Source: Coprenecus sp902388455 (GTDB taxonomy: Bacteria; Bacteroidota; Bacteroidia; Bacteroidales; UBA932). From it: a DNA stretch of 64,000 nucleotides. The notes beneath the pieces were generated by a model. It saw only the letters and a program-made list of their open reading frames with translations. It was not told where the DNA came from and ran no database searches. Shown here one piece after another: positions 47,173 through 56,512 of the stretch; the first letter of the stretch is position 1; each line of letters opens with the position of its first letter. Both the position numbers and the translations under genes were made by a program. The stretch covers positions 2,046,001-2,110,000 of the forward strand of contig OZ007032.1 of NCBI GenBank assembly GCA_963931615.1, in the 5' to 3' direction.

Positions 47173-48294
47173 ATGAGGAAGATTCTACACCTTATCCTGA
47201 TGGCCGCCGCTGTCACGCTGGCGGTCTCCTGCAACAACAACGGAAACAAAGAAGAAGAGAAGCCTGAGGCAACGGAGCCGGCTCCTTTCGCAAAGGGCGC
47301 CGACATAGGCTGGGCCACCGAAATGGCCGATGACGGCATCAAGTTCTACAACGCCGCCGGTGAGGAGCGCGAGTGCACCGCCCTGATGAAGGAGCTCGGA
47401 TTCGACGCCGTCCGCTACCGGGTATGGGTAAACCCTCCCGAGGGCTGGTGCGGAATGGAGGATGTAGTAGCCAAAGCTAAGATTGCCAGCGACTTGGGCA
47501 TGAGAATCATGATAGACTTCCACTACAGCGACTGGTGGGCCGATCCTTCCAAGCAGAACAAACCGGAGGCTTGGGCTGACTACAGCTTCGAAGAGCTCTG
47601 CAGGGCCATCCAAGGCCACACCCGCGAAGTGCTCACAGCCCTTAAAAATGAGGGCGTCACCCCGGAATGGGTGCAGGTGGGCAATGAGACTTCCGACGGA
47701 ATGCTCTGGGATGAGGACAATGCCGGCATCTCGGGCAAGGCCAGCACCAGCATGTCCAACTATGCCGTAATGACCACGGCCGGCTACAACACCGTGAAGG
47801 AAATATTCCCCGAAGCCAAGGTTATCGTACATCTGGATCATGGTGACCGCCCCGGCCTCTATGAATGGATATTCGACGGACTTAAGGCCAACGGAGGCAA
47901 ATGGGATATGATCGGCATGTCCCTCTATCCCGAATACTACGCCCACGACACCGAGGCCGAATACAAGGAAGGAGAATACACGGGCGTCACCGACGCCACC
48001 CTCAGCAACGCACTTGCTCTCTACCGGAAATACGGAACCCCGGTGATGATATGCGAGGCCGGCATGACCTGGAACAAGGAGGATGAGTGCCTGGCTTTCC
48101 TGACCGATCTGCTGTCCAGGGCCAGGACTCTCGGAGACGGAGAGGCCTGCGCCGGCGTCTTCTATTGGGAGCCTCAGTGCAATCCGGCCTGGACCTCGGA
48201 CATCTACAAGGAACTAGGCTGGGGCTCCTACAACAAGGGAGCCTTCGACGGGAACTTCCGCCCCACCAAGGCTCTGGACGCATTCAAGAACTGA
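47173..48294 (+). CDS. GH53 arabinogalactan endo-beta-1,4-galactanase, lipoprotein
   Basis: A 373-residue surface or periplasmic lipoprotein: signal peptide with lipobox AVSC (Cys20), a short acidic linker, then a GH53 barrel. Motifs include FDAVRYRVWVNP near 76, DFHYSDWWADP near 117, the acid/base Glu in QVGNETSDGMLW near 171 and the nucleophile Glu in MICEAGMTW near 295. It cuts the beta-1,4-galactan backbone of type I arabinogalactan from pectin. It leads an operon with a beta-galactosidase, galactokinase and mutarotase, so polymer breakdown and sugar entry to metabolism are encoded together. No SusC/SusD pair is next to it. Confidence 0.94.
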   Translation: MRKILHLILMAAAVTLAVSCNNNGNKEEEKPEATEPAPFAKGADIGWATEMADDGIKFYNAAGEERECTALMKELGFDAVRYRVWVNPPEGWCGMEDVVAKAKIASDLGMRIMIDFHYSDWWADPSKQNKPEAWADYSFEELCRAIQGHTREVLTALKNEGVTPEWVQVGNETSDGMLWDEDNAGISGKASTSMSNYAVMTTAGYNTVKEIFPEAKVIVHLDHGDRPGLYEWIFDGLKANGGKWDMIGMSLYPEYYAHDTEAEYKEGEYTGVTDATLSNALALYRKYGTPVMICEAGMTWNKEDECLAFLTDLLSRARTLGDGEACAGVFYWEPQCNPAWTSDIYKELGWGSYNKGAFDGNFRPTKALDAFKN

Positions 48295-48312
48295 CATTTC
48301 ACCTGAAACGCC

Positions 48313-50844
48313 ATGCAGAACAAAAAGAGAACCCTCTTCCAGGGGCTGCAGATACTGACTGCAGCCGCACTGGCACTCATAATCTTTCTGGTATGGGTGA
48401 ACAAAAGACCGTCAGACAAGAATGTTGAGATTCTGGATCAGATAAGAACCGTCACCCTCCTGGACAAGGGTTGGCAGTTCCACAAGGGCGGCTCCTCCGA
48501 AATATGGGAGGATGTCACCATCCCCCACGACTGGGCCATCTACGGCCCTTTCAGCCGGGACAATGACCTGCAGACGGTCGCAGTAGTCCAGAACGGCGAG
48601 GAGACCGCCACGGTCAAGACCGGGCGCACGGGAGGCCTGCCCTACGTCGGGGTCGGCTGGTACAGGAGGACCCTGGACGTGACCCCGGGCAAGAAGGCTA
48701 CTCTGCTCTTCGACGGAGCCATGAGCGAGGCGAGGGTCTACGTCAACGGAGAGGAAGTCATATTCTGGCCCTACGGCTACAACTCCTTCCACTGCGACAT
48801 CACCCCCTTCCTGACCGCCGACGGCAAGAACAATGAGATCCGCGTCCGCCTCGAGAACCGCCCCCAGTCTTCCCGCTGGTATCCCGGAGCCGGCCTCTAC
48901 CGCAACGTATGGCTGATAGAGACCGAAAAAGTCCATATCCCCGTATGGGGCACCTACATAACCACAGAACTGGATCCGTCCCTGCTCGAGGCCTCTGTCA
49001 ACATCCGCACTGAGATTGAGGGCATAACCACTGAGGAGACCGTAGCCCTGATCACCGTTATCCGCGATGCCAACGGACGGTTCATCACCTCCATAGAGAG
49101 CCTCACGGGAGCGGAGCAGGCCGCCGCTGAGGGAGGCATTGCCGTCCTCAATCAGAAAGTCACCGTAGACCAGCCCCGCCTGTGGTTCCCGGAGACCCCT
49201 GAGCTTTACACCGCCTATTCCCGGATATACGTCCAGGACAAGGACGGAAACCGCACCCTCTCCGACTTCCATGCCACCACCTTCGGCATCCGCAGCATAG
49301 AGGTGCGCCCCGAGACCGGATTCTACCTCAACGGGGTGAACCGCAAGTTCCGGGGAGTGTGCCTGCACCATGACCTGGGTCCCCTCGGCGCCGCCGTCAA
49401 CACCTCGGCCCTACGCCACCAGCTGACCATGCTCAAGGACATGGGCTGCGACGCCATCCGCACCACCCACAACATGCCCGCGCCCGAGCTTATCCAGCTC
49501 TGCGACGAGATGGGCTTCATGGTGATGATTGAGAATTTCGACGAATGGGACGTGGCCAAATGCCTCAACGGCTACCACCGCTACTTTGACGAGTGGGCCG
49601 AGCGCGACATGGTCAATATGCTCCGCCACTACCGCAACAACCCCTCCGTCGTGATGTGGAGCATCGGCAACGAGGTGCCCACACAATGGACTCCCGGCGG
49701 CTATGAGGTGGCCACTTTCCTGCAGGACATCTGCCACCGCGAGGACCCCACCCGTCCCGTCACCTGCGGCATGGACCAGATAGATGCGATACTGCACAAC
49801 GGGTTCGGAGCCGTGCTGGACGTACCCGGATTCAACTACCGCGCCCACCGCTACCTGGAAGGCTATGAGACCATGCCCCAGAAAGTGCTCCTGGGCAGCG
49901 AGACCTCCTCGACCGTCAGCTCCAGGGGCGTGTACAAGTTCCCCGTGGAGAAGAAGTACGACGCCCTCTACGACGACCACCAGAGCTCATCCTACGACCT
50001 CGAGTACTGCTCCTGGTCCAACGTGCCCGACGATGACCTCGCCCTGGCCGAGGACTACCCCTGGACCATGGGACAGTTCGTCTGGACCGGCTTCGACTAC
50101 CTCGGCGAGCCCTCGCCCTACGACACCGACGCCTGGCCCAACCACAGCTCGATGTTCGGCATCATAGACCTGGCCTCCATCCCCAAGGACCGCTATTGGC
50201 TCTACCGCAGTGTCTGGAACCGGGACAGCGCCACCCTCCACATCCTCCCGCACTGGAACTGGGAGGGCCGCGAGGGAGAGGTCACTCCTGTATTTGTCTA
50301 CACATCCTACCCCAGGGCCGAACTCTTCCTCAACGGCCGGAGCCTGGGCATCAGGGAAAAATGCGACAGCACCCTCCAGCACCGCTTCCGCCTGATGTGG
50401 AATGATGTCCGCTATGAACCGGGAGAACTCACCGTAGTGGCCTATGACTCCGAGGGCAATAAGGCAATGCAGAAGAGCGTCCGCACCGCATCTGAGCCCT
50501 GGGCAATCGAGCTGATTCCGGCAAGGGAGAGCATCACCGCCGACGGCAAGGGCCTGCTCTACGTGACCGTCCGCATAGTGGACCGGGACGGCAATCTCTG
50601 CCCGCTCGACTCCCGCAAGGTGCATTTCGACGTGTCGGGGGCCGGTGAGTTCAGGGCAGTGGCCAACGGCGACCCTACCTGCCTCGAGCTCTTCCACGAA
50701 CCCGAGATGAGCGCCTTCGGCGGCATGCTCACGGTCATCGTACAGAGCAAGGAGAAGGCCGGACGCATCACTCTTAAGGCTTCCGCCGACGGCCTCCGCG
50801 ACGGAGTTCTGAAGACCAGATCCGTAAAAAACAACAATAATTAA
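48313..50844 (+). CDS. GH2 family beta-galactosidase, membrane-anchored
   Basis: An 843-residue glycoside hydrolase family 2 enzyme with sugar-binding (about 50-215), immunoglobulin-like (about 215-335) and TIM-barrel (about 335-640) domains and two C-terminal Ig-like domains (about 640-840). The acid/base Glu is in MWSIGNEVP near 453, the nucleophile in LLGSETSST near 528. The N-terminus is LQILTAAALALIIFLVW after basic residues, with no cleavage site seen, so it looks like an uncleaved anchor facing the periplasm. In context it should release galactose from galacto-oligosaccharides made by the GH53 enzyme. It starts 18 bases after it. Confidence 0.92.
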   Translation: MQNKKRTLFQGLQILTAAALALIIFLVWVNKRPSDKNVEILDQIRTVTLLDKGWQFHKGGSSEIWEDVTIPHDWAIYGPFSRDNDLQTVAVVQNGEETATVKTGRTGGLPYVGVGWYRRTLDVTPGKKATLLFDGAMSEARVYVNGEEVIFWPYGYNSFHCDITPFLTADGKNNEIRVRLENRPQSSRWYPGAGLYRNVWLIETEKVHIPVWGTYITTELDPSLLEASVNIRTEIEGITTEETVALITVIRDANGRFITSIESLTGAEQAAAEGGIAVLNQKVTVDQPRLWFPETPELYTAYSRIYVQDKDGNRTLSDFHATTFGIRSIEVRPETGFYLNGVNRKFRGVCLHHDLGPLGAAVNTSALRHQLTMLKDMGCDAIRTTHNMPAPELIQLCDEMGFMVMIENFDEWDVAKCLNGYHRYFDEWAERDMVNMLRHYRNNPSVVMWSIGNEVPTQWTPGGYEVATFLQDICHREDPTRPVTCGMDQIDAILHNGFGAVLDVPGFNYRAHRYLEGYETMPQKVLLGSETSSTVSSRGVYKFPVEKKYDALYDDHQSSSYDLEYCSWSNVPDDDLALAEDYPWTMGQFVWTGFDYLGEPSPYDTDAWPNHSSMFGIIDLASIPKDRYWLYRSVWNRDSATLHILPHWNWEGREGEVTPVFVYTSYPRAELFLNGRSLGIREKCDSTLQHRFRLMWNDVRYEPGELTVVAYDSEGNKAMQKSVRTASEPWAIELIPARESITADGKGLLYVTVRIVDRDGNLCPLDSRKVHFDVSGAGEFRAVANGDPTCLELFHEPEMSAFGGMLTVIVQSKEKAGRITLKASADGLRDGVLKTRSVKNNNN

Positions 50845-50870
50845 AATACACATAAAATACACACCGACAT

Positions 50871-52022
50871 ATGAAAGAAAAAATTCACTCACAGTTCGAA
50901 AAGCATTTCGGCGGCAACGGCACATTCTACGCCTCCGCCGGCAGAATCAACCTTATCGGCGAGCACACCGACTACAACGGCGGCTTCGTATTCCCCGGAG
51001 CCATCGACAAGGGCATAATGGCGGAGATCCGCCTCAACGGCACGGACAAGGTCCGGGTCTACTCGGTAGACCTGGAAGACTACGCCGAGTTCGGCTTCGC
51101 CGAAGCCGATGCCCCCTCTGCATCATGGGCACGGTATGTGTTCGGAGTATGCAGGGAGATCATCAAGAGATGCGGAGATGTACTCAAAGGCTTTGACGCC
51201 GCTTTTGCAGGCGACGTACCCCTCGGAGCCGGCATGTCCTCCTCCGCCGCCCTCGAAAGCACATTTGCCTATGCCCTGAACGACATGCTGGGTCTCGGCA
51301 TCGACAAGTTCGAGCTGGCCCGCATCGGCCAGAGCACCGAGCACAACTACTGCGGGGTCAACTGCGGCATCATGGACCAGTTCGCATCCATCTTCGGCAA
51401 GGCCGGCAGCCTGATGCGCTTAGACTGCCGCTCGATGGAGCACAAGTACTATCCGTTCCATCCCAAGGGCTATCGCCTCGTTCTGCTCGACTCAGTGGTC
51501 AAGCACGAGCTGGCCTCCTCGGCCTACAACAAGCGCCGCGCCTCCTGCGAGCATGTAGTGGCCGCCCTCAAGGCCGCAGGGCATCCAAAGGTGGAGTTCC
51601 TCCGCGATGTGGACATGCAGATGCTCTCCGAAGTAAAGGGCAAGGTATCCGATGAGGACTACATGAGGGCCGAATACGTAATCGAGGAGATTCAGAGAGT
51701 GCTCGATGTCTGCGACGCCCTCGAGCGCGATGACTACGAGACCGTGGGACAGAAGATGTACGAGACACATCACGGCATGAGCAAGCTCTATGAAGTGAGC
51801 TGCGAGGAGCTGGATTTTCTCAACGACATAGCCCGCGAATGCGGCGTGACCGGCTCCAGGGTTATGGGCGGCGGATTCGGCGGCTGCACCATCAACTTAG
51901 TCAAGGATGAGCTCTACGATGCCTTCATCGCACGTGCGAAGAAAGAGTATGCGGCTAAGTTCGGACACGAGCCCAAGATATATCCGGTGGTAATCAGTGA
52001 CGGAGCGCGTAAACTTGAATAA
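50871..52022 (+). CDS. galK: Galactokinase
   Basis: A 383-residue GHMP kinase that phosphorylates galactose at C1, first enzyme of the Leloir route. The galactokinase signature GRINLIGEHTDYNGGFVFP is at residues 24-42, the ATP-binding GHMP motif PLGAGMSSSAALE near 119, the catalytic Asp in GVNCGIMDQFAS near 165, and the third motif GSRVMGGGFGGCTINLV near 327. Cytoplasmic, standard length. It lies 26 bases after the GH2 gene and is followed by galM. Confidence 0.96.
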   Translation: MKEKIHSQFEKHFGGNGTFYASAGRINLIGEHTDYNGGFVFPGAIDKGIMAEIRLNGTDKVRVYSVDLEDYAEFGFAEADAPSASWARYVFGVCREIIKRCGDVLKGFDAAFAGDVPLGAGMSSSAALESTFAYALNDMLGLGIDKFELARIGQSTEHNYCGVNCGIMDQFASIFGKAGSLMRLDCRSMEHKYYPFHPKGYRLVLLDSVVKHELASSAYNKRRASCEHVVAALKAAGHPKVEFLRDVDMQMLSEVKGKVSDEDYMRAEYVIEEIQRVLDVCDALERDDYETVGQKMYETHHGMSKLYEVSCEELDFLNDIARECGVTGSRVMGGGFGGCTINLVKDELYDAFIARAKKEYAAKFGHEPKIYPVVISDGARKLE

Positions 52023-52041
52023 CAGCCATAATATCTGAATC

Positions 52042-53031
52042 ATGATACATCTGACCAACAAGAGCGGCGCATCGGTAATGCTGACCGAAAGAGGCGCCGG
52101 CATAGTTTCGATAGTAGTTCCCGACCGCAACGGCGTGATGGGAGACGTGGTGCTTGGATACCGTGACGAGGAAAGCTACCTCGCCGACGGTCCCTGCGCC
52201 GGCAAGATACCCGGCCGCTTCGCCAACCGCATAGACGGCGGACACTTCACCCTTGACGGCAAGGAATATCAGCTCGTAAAGAACAACCCCGGCTACCAGC
52301 TTCACGGCGGACCCGACGGATTCTCCAACCGGCTGTGGAAAGCATCCCGGATATCGGACACCGAGGTCATCCTAACCCTCGACAGTCCCGACGGCGACCA
52401 GGGCTATCCCGGAAACATGCACGTGGAGGCCACCTACACCTGGAGCGACGACAACTCCCTGACCCTCTCCATCAAGGCTACCACCGACGCTCCCACCATC
52501 ATCAATCTGACCAACCACACCTACTGGAACCTCGACGGCGAGGACAGCGGATCTATCCTGGACCACGTGCTGAAACTCAACGCTTCCCGCTGGCTGGCCA
52601 CCTCCGAGGCCCTCATCCCCACCGGTGAGCTCGCCCCCGTGGAGGGCACCCCGATGGACTTCCGCACCGCAAAGCCCATCGGCCGCGACATCAAGGCTGA
52701 CTTCCCGGCCCTGAAATACGGAAAAGGCTATGACAACTGCTGGGTACTCGACGGTGCCCCGGGGTTGAAACTGGCCGCAGAGCTCAGTTCCGCAGTCTCC
52801 GGCCGCCGCCTCGAGATCTGGACCGACCAGCCGGCAGCCCAGGTCTACACCGGCAACTGGCTCGATGGCTCTCCCCTGAGCAAGTCCGGCCGCCCCTACC
52901 GCGACTACGACGGCGTGGCGATAGAGTGCCAGGGATTCCCCGACGCACCCCATCATCCGGACTTCCCGTCCTGCGTCCTCCGGCCAGGCGAGACATATTC
53001 CCGGACGATAATCTTCAAGCTGAATGCATAA
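52042..53031 (+). CDS. galM: Aldose 1-epimerase (galactose mutarotase)
   Basis: A 329-residue mutarotase that converts beta-galactose to the alpha form used by galactokinase. Family motifs are GKIPGRFANRIDGG near 54, the catalytic His in NLTNHTYWNLDGE near 158, and the catalytic Glu in AIECQGFPDAPHHPDFP near 295. There is no signal peptide, so it acts in the cytoplasm. It closes the galactan operon; a strong terminator follows. Confidence 0.95.
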   Translation: MIHLTNKSGASVMLTERGAGIVSIVVPDRNGVMGDVVLGYRDEESYLADGPCAGKIPGRFANRIDGGHFTLDGKEYQLVKNNPGYQLHGGPDGFSNRLWKASRISDTEVILTLDSPDGDQGYPGNMHVEATYTWSDDNSLTLSIKATTDAPTIINLTNHTYWNLDGEDSGSILDHVLKLNASRWLATSEALIPTGELAPVEGTPMDFRTAKPIGRDIKADFPALKYGKGYDNCWVLDGAPGLKLAAELSSAVSGRRLEIWTDQPAAQVYTGNWLDGSPLSKSGRPYRDYDGVAIECQGFPDAPHHPDFPSCVLRPGETYSRTIIFKLNA

Positions 53032-53035
53032 AAAT

Positions 53036-53068
53036 AATAAAGGCTGCCGAGAACCGACAGCCTTTATT
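53036..53068. terminator. Bidirectional terminator after galM
   Basis: AATAAAGGCTG and CAGCCTTTATT form a perfect 11-bp stem around an 11-base loop, with A/T-rich ends on both sides. It can stop the galactan operon and possibly minus-strand transcription beyond the M23 gene. Confidence 0.8.
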
Positions 53069-53170
53069 ACTTAACCTAATACTTAACCTATGAAAAAACT
53101 ATCCGACTTATTCTATTGCAAACCCCGTGCCAAAAAATCGGAATCCACATGAAACATCATGACGATTAAG
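53069..53170. other. Short spacer with direct repeat and possible 20-residue ORF
   Basis: ACTTAACCTA occurs twice (53069-53078 and 53081-53090), followed by ATG for a 20-codon frame ending at 53152 (MKKLSDLFYCKPRAKKSEST). It is basic and could be a leader peptide or chance. No promoter box is obvious. Confidence 0.3.
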
Positions 53171-54229
53171 TTACAAAGTAGTTGCCGGGTCTATAAGTTT
53201 GTCCTGATAGTAGACCTCGTAATGCAGATGATTTCCTGTACTGGCACCTGTAGAACCTACATAACCTATAAGATCGCCTTTCTTAACGGATTTACCTTTA
53301 CGGACCGCTATCCGGTTCATATGCGCATAGGCCGTCTTATAACCGTTCCGGTGATTGAGTTTGACAAAATTGCCATACCCTCCATTACGTCCCGAGAATG
53401 TAACCTGTCCGTCAGCAGTAGCATAGATAGGCGTATTGCGCGGAGCAGCCAAGTCGATACCCTTGTGGCCGTGACGCTTATGGGTAATCGGATGTATACG
53501 GGAACCGAATGGTGACGATATCCGCACATACTCCGTGGGCTTACCGCTGGGGACTGCTGTTGAAACAGCGGCACCAGCCGCATCAGCACCGGAAGTTCCG
53601 GCAGCATCGGAAGACACTGTCTCTTCTTGTTCTACTGGAGTCCGGATCTCTTCCTGAACTTTTCCGGCAGTCTCAGCATCCGGAAGAGTATTGAAATATT
53701 CCGCATCATACGGTTCCAGCACTACTGACGTTGACACAGGCACTATCGGATCCTCATCCTCCTGCGCATCTGTATTCATATTGGCCACTATGGCTTCCAT
53801 GACCTGAGCCGCCTCCTGCATCCGCGCCACCGTATCTTCTGCCTCCGAAAGCACAGGCACAAGTTCATCAGGCGTCATCACAGCAATAGACCGTATATTT
53901 TCCCGCAATATGCGTTTCTGTTCCGCAACCGTGGACACTACTGCCACCGGAGCCGGAGCCATCTTTATAGGTTCTACTCTTATACCGTCGTCCGAAGCCA
54001 TCAAATCTACCGCCTTCTCCTCATCCTCCAGCATTCTGCGATAACTCCGCCGGAATTCCTCAAAGGCGGCATAATACCTGGCCTTGAACTCCTCGAATTC
54101 CTTTGCCCTCTGCTCTTCAAACTCCGACAACTGACTTTTCCTCAACTGCTTGAATTCATCAAAATTCTGGGCCATGGCAGATGAGCCGCTCAGAATGGCC
54201 GCCACTGCAAAAATCAAATACTTTTTCAT
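53171..54229 (-). CDS. M23-family (LytM) peptidase with N-terminal coiled coil
   Basis: A 352-residue exported protein: signal peptide 1-20 (ends SAMAQ), Glu/Phe-rich helical segment to about residue 65 (FDEFKQLRKSQLSEFEEQR), a variable Glu/Ser/Thr-rich linker, then the LytM domain (about 235-352). All zinc ligands are present: HGHKGIDLAA (HxxxD) and GNHLHYE (HxH), with the AYAHMN strand between. It should cut peptidoglycan cross-bridges or stem peptides, unlike the dead EnvC-like protein at 14681. Two paralogous unknown secreted proteins lie upstream on the same strand, 15 bases away. Confidence 0.9.
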   Translation of the reverse strand: MKKYLIFAVAAILSGSSAMAQNFDEFKQLRKSQLSEFEEQRAKEFEEFKARYYAAFEEFRRSYRRMLEDEEKAVDLMASDDGIRVEPIKMAPAPVAVVSTVAEQKRILRENIRSIAVMTPDELVPVLSEAEDTVARMQEAAQVMEAIVANMNTDAQEDEDPIVPVSTSVVLEPYDAEYFNTLPDAETAGKVQEEIRTPVEQEETVSSDAAGTSGADAAGAAVSTAVPSGKPTEYVRISSPFGSRIHPITHKRHGHKGIDLAAPRNTPIYATADGQVTFSGRNGGYGNFVKLNHRNGYKTAYAHMNRIAVRKGKSVKKGDLIGYVGSTGASTGNHLHYEVYYQDKLIDPATTL

Positions 54230-54244
54230 AGTCGTATCTTTATG

Positions 54245-54826
54245 TTACAATTCCTTCACAAACTCAGCATCTGCCTTGTTCTGAAGTTTCTGGTCGTAAT
54301 AATACAGCATAACGTAATAATACATGTCAAAACTTTTGGATTCAGTATACCGCACACACAACTTGCAGGTCCTGCCTCCGGCATCTTTATAGGTTACTGA
54401 TTTTTCCCTGTCCCCTTTCATACTGCCATCCTCTTCCATAATGATATCTCTGTCTCCGCCGTACTTCATTGACAAATCCTTAACAAGGGAATCATAACGT
54501 TTCTCTGCATCCTTCTGGGTATTGTAGGCTTCGTAAGCCCTGAACATATAAAAACTTCCGCTCGGACTGAAATAGAAATCCACGTAATCCCATCTCCTGC
54601 CCCCGAACTCCACACCATGTATCTGCACATGCTGACGGTACCAGTCTTCATCCGCATTCTGCAATGACTGTCTTGTATTATTCCCTTTTTGCTTTTTCAA
54701 ATCATACAGACGTTCATAATTCTGCCCGAACCGCAGTCCGAGAAACGTGTCCTGAACTTTCATCTGTGCATAGAGCGCTGCCGCAGCCAGCAACAGGACC
54801 GATGCTGTTACAATAATGCGTTTCAT
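54245..54826 (-). CDS. Secreted protein of unknown function, paralogue A
   Basis: A 193-residue exported protein, signal peptide about 1-20 (LLLAAAALYAQ). The mature part begins VQDTFLGLRFGQNYE and has alternating polar/aromatic strands (WDYVDFYFSPSGSFYMFRAYE near 76), and ends MYYYVMLYYYDQKLQNKADAEF. It is clearly related to the next upstream gene (both VQDTFxGxRxG, a central GGxxWxYxDF and a YYYxxxLxxKA end). No family name is recognised. A structural or inhibitor-like role is possible. Two bases separate it from its paralogue. Confidence 0.75.
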   Translation of the reverse strand: MKRIIVTASVLLLAAAALYAQMKVQDTFLGLRFGQNYERLYDLKKQKGNNTRQSLQNADEDWYRQHVQIHGVEFGGRRWDYVDFYFSPSGSFYMFRAYEAYNTQKDAEKRYDSLVKDLSMKYGGDRDIIMEEDGSMKGDREKSVTYKDAGGRTCKLCVRYTESKSFDMYYYVMLYYYDQKLQNKADAEFVKEL

Positions 54827-54827
54827 A

Positions 54828-55403
54828 TTACAATTCCTCCAGATAACTGTGTTCTGCCTTTATTTTCAAGTCCTCATTGTAATAGTACAGGAATACATAA
54901 TTGTACATTACACCACTGGTCGAACTCTTGTATGCCCTCTCCAGACAGCAGACCCCTCCGTCCTTGTCCGTGTATGACACCCATTCCTTCTTGTCCTTAT
55001 CCCAGCTGTCCTGCGCCTTCCTGACAATACCTGCCTTGCCTTCGTACTTTTTGTCCAGCTTTTCCAGCATTCTGTCATATACACCCTCCGCCACCTGTCC
55101 GTCCTTATATGGATGATAGAATCTGAGCTTGTACAGGATTGAATTGTTCTTTACAAAGTTGAAATCGCAGTAATTCCAGTCATTGCCTCCCAGTCTCACG
55201 TCCCGTATGGTAAAATCTGCCTGACGACATTTTCTAAGATGCCTCCAGTCAGGATGATTTTCCTTGACAAAATCGGAACTGCAGACATCCTTATAGGAAG
55301 TTCCAAGCCTGATTCCATAAAAGGTATCCTGCACCTTATTCTGCGCACACATAGCGGAAGAAGATACAGTACAGGCAATTAAAAACAGAAAAAATCCTCT
55401 CAT
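54828..55403 (-). CDS. Secreted protein of unknown function, paralogue B
   Basis: A 191-residue exported protein from ATG 55403 (signal peptide MRGFFLFLIACTVSSSAMCAQ). It shares with paralogue A the NKVQDTFYGIRLGTSY start, the GGNDWNYCDF centre and the FLYYYNEDLKIKAEH end, but has extra Cys pairs (CSSDF, CRQADF, CCLER) that may form disulphides. The start follows a TATATTTG box. First gene of a three-gene unit with paralogue A and the M23 peptidase. Unknown function. Confidence 0.75.
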   Translation of the reverse strand: MRGFFLFLIACTVSSSAMCAQNKVQDTFYGIRLGTSYKDVCSSDFVKENHPDWRHLRKCRQADFTIRDVRLGGNDWNYCDFNFVKNNSILYKLRFYHPYKDGQVAEGVYDRMLEKLDKKYEGKAGIVRKAQDSWDKDKKEWVSYTDKDGGVCCLERAYKSSTSGVMYNYVFLYYYNEDLKIKAEHSYLEEL

Positions 55404-55427
55404 ACAGTCATTTTTTAAAAATTTCCT

Positions 55428-55435
55428 CAAATATA
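55428..55435 (-). promoter_or_regulatory. Candidate -7 promoter box of the paralogue/M23 unit
   Basis: The minus strand reads TATATTTG, 24 bases upstream of the ATG at 55403. Its partner on the plus strand is at 55469-55476, giving a divergent region. Confidence 0.5.
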
Positions 55436-55468
55436 CGAATTTTTTCAGACTGCTTTTGCGGAAAATTT

Positions 55469-55476
55469 TAATTTTG
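55469..55476 (+). promoter_or_regulatory. Candidate -7 promoter box of the glycan cluster
   Basis: TAATTTTG matches TAnnTTTG, 30 bases before the Stealth gene ATG at 55507; it rules out the longer frame starting at 55456. Confidence 0.5.
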
Positions 55477-55506
55477 CCGACTGAATTAAAAACTATCATA
55501 GCAGGT

Positions 55507-56499
55507 ATGGATATTGATTTTGTAGTCACGTGGGTAGACATGAATGATCCGGAATGGCAGAAGGACTTCATGAAATACTCAGGTAACTGGAAAAATACAA
55601 AGAACAGTGTTTCGAAAGCCCGCTTCCGGGATTACGGTTTTCTGAAGTACTGGTTCCGCGGCGTAGAGAAATTCGCACCCTGGGTGCGCAGAATACATTT
55701 CGTCACCGGAGGACAGAAGCCGGAGTGGCTTGACACTGACAACCCCAGGATTCATCTGGTAGACCACAAGGATTTTATCCCCGGACAATTCCTGCCTACT
55801 TATAATTCCGTAGTCATCGAACGCTACCTGCACAGGATTCCCGGACTGGCTGAGCACTTTGTCTATTTCAACGACGACTTCTACATTATAAACAGTATCG
55901 GGCCCGAGCGCTTTTTCCGCAACGGCCTGCCATGCGACATCGCGGCATTCCTCTATAATCCGGACTGGTCACAGTGGTACAAGAGACTGAGAAACAATCT
56001 GAGAATCATAAATCAGAATTTCGACAAGAAAGAAGTGACATCCCGTTTCCATAACAAATGGTTCGACAAAAGCTACGGTTCAAAAGCCAGATGGAACTAT
56101 CTGCTCAAACATTACGGCAAATTCATCACCCTGAGGACACCCCACAACGCCCAGCCTTTCCTGAAAACCACTTTCGAGGAAGTATGGGCAGTCGCAGGGG
56201 AAGAACTGACACGGACTTCCGTCAACCGGTTCCGCGCCCTTGATGACTACACCCCGGAACTTTTCCGCACATGGCAGATCTGCAAGGGCAATTTCGAACC
56301 GTACAACACATATAACGACACCAAAATGTTTCCGCTCATGATTCGGCCCAAACAGGCAGTCCGGGCAATCTACAGGCAGTCCTACTCCCTGATCTGCCTG
56401 AACGACAACGTACATATCCGGAACTATGACAAAGTGATGGAAAATATAAGAAATGCCTTTGAGCATATCCTGCCCGAGAAGTCAAGTTTCGAACGTTAA
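55507..56499 (+). CDS. Stealth-family capsular polysaccharide phosphotransferase
   Basis: A 330-residue cytoplasmic enzyme of the Stealth family, which transfers sugar-1-phosphate from nucleotide sugars to make phosphodiester-linked glycans. Conserved regions are in order: CR1 IDFVVTWVDMNDPEW (residues 3-17), CR2 RDYGFLKYWFRGVEKFAPWV near 42 with LPTYNSVVIE near 97 and FNDDFYII near 119, CR3 near 200 (SRFHNKW) and CR4 at the end. The catalytic Asp/Asn residues in VDMND and FNDD are kept. First of four genes for a surface glycan. Confidence 0.92.
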   Translation: MDIDFVVTWVDMNDPEWQKDFMKYSGNWKNTKNSVSKARFRDYGFLKYWFRGVEKFAPWVRRIHFVTGGQKPEWLDTDNPRIHLVDHKDFIPGQFLPTYNSVVIERYLHRIPGLAEHFVYFNDDFYIINSIGPERFFRNGLPCDIAAFLYNPDWSQWYKRLRNNLRIINQNFDKKEVTSRFHNKWFDKSYGSKARWNYLLKHYGKFITLRTPHNAQPFLKTTFEEVWAVAGEELTRTSVNRFRALDDYTPELFRTWQICKGNFEPYNTYNDTKMFPLMIRPKQAVRAIYRQSYSLICLNDNVHIRNYDKVMENIRNAFEHILPEKSSFER

Positions 56500-56512
56500 T
56501 CCGCCGCTGCCC

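Noticed and set aside
55456..55506. Longer N-terminus for the Stealth protein
   Set aside because: It would begin at a TTG inside the promoter region and add residues absent from the family's usual start at the VVTWVD motif.
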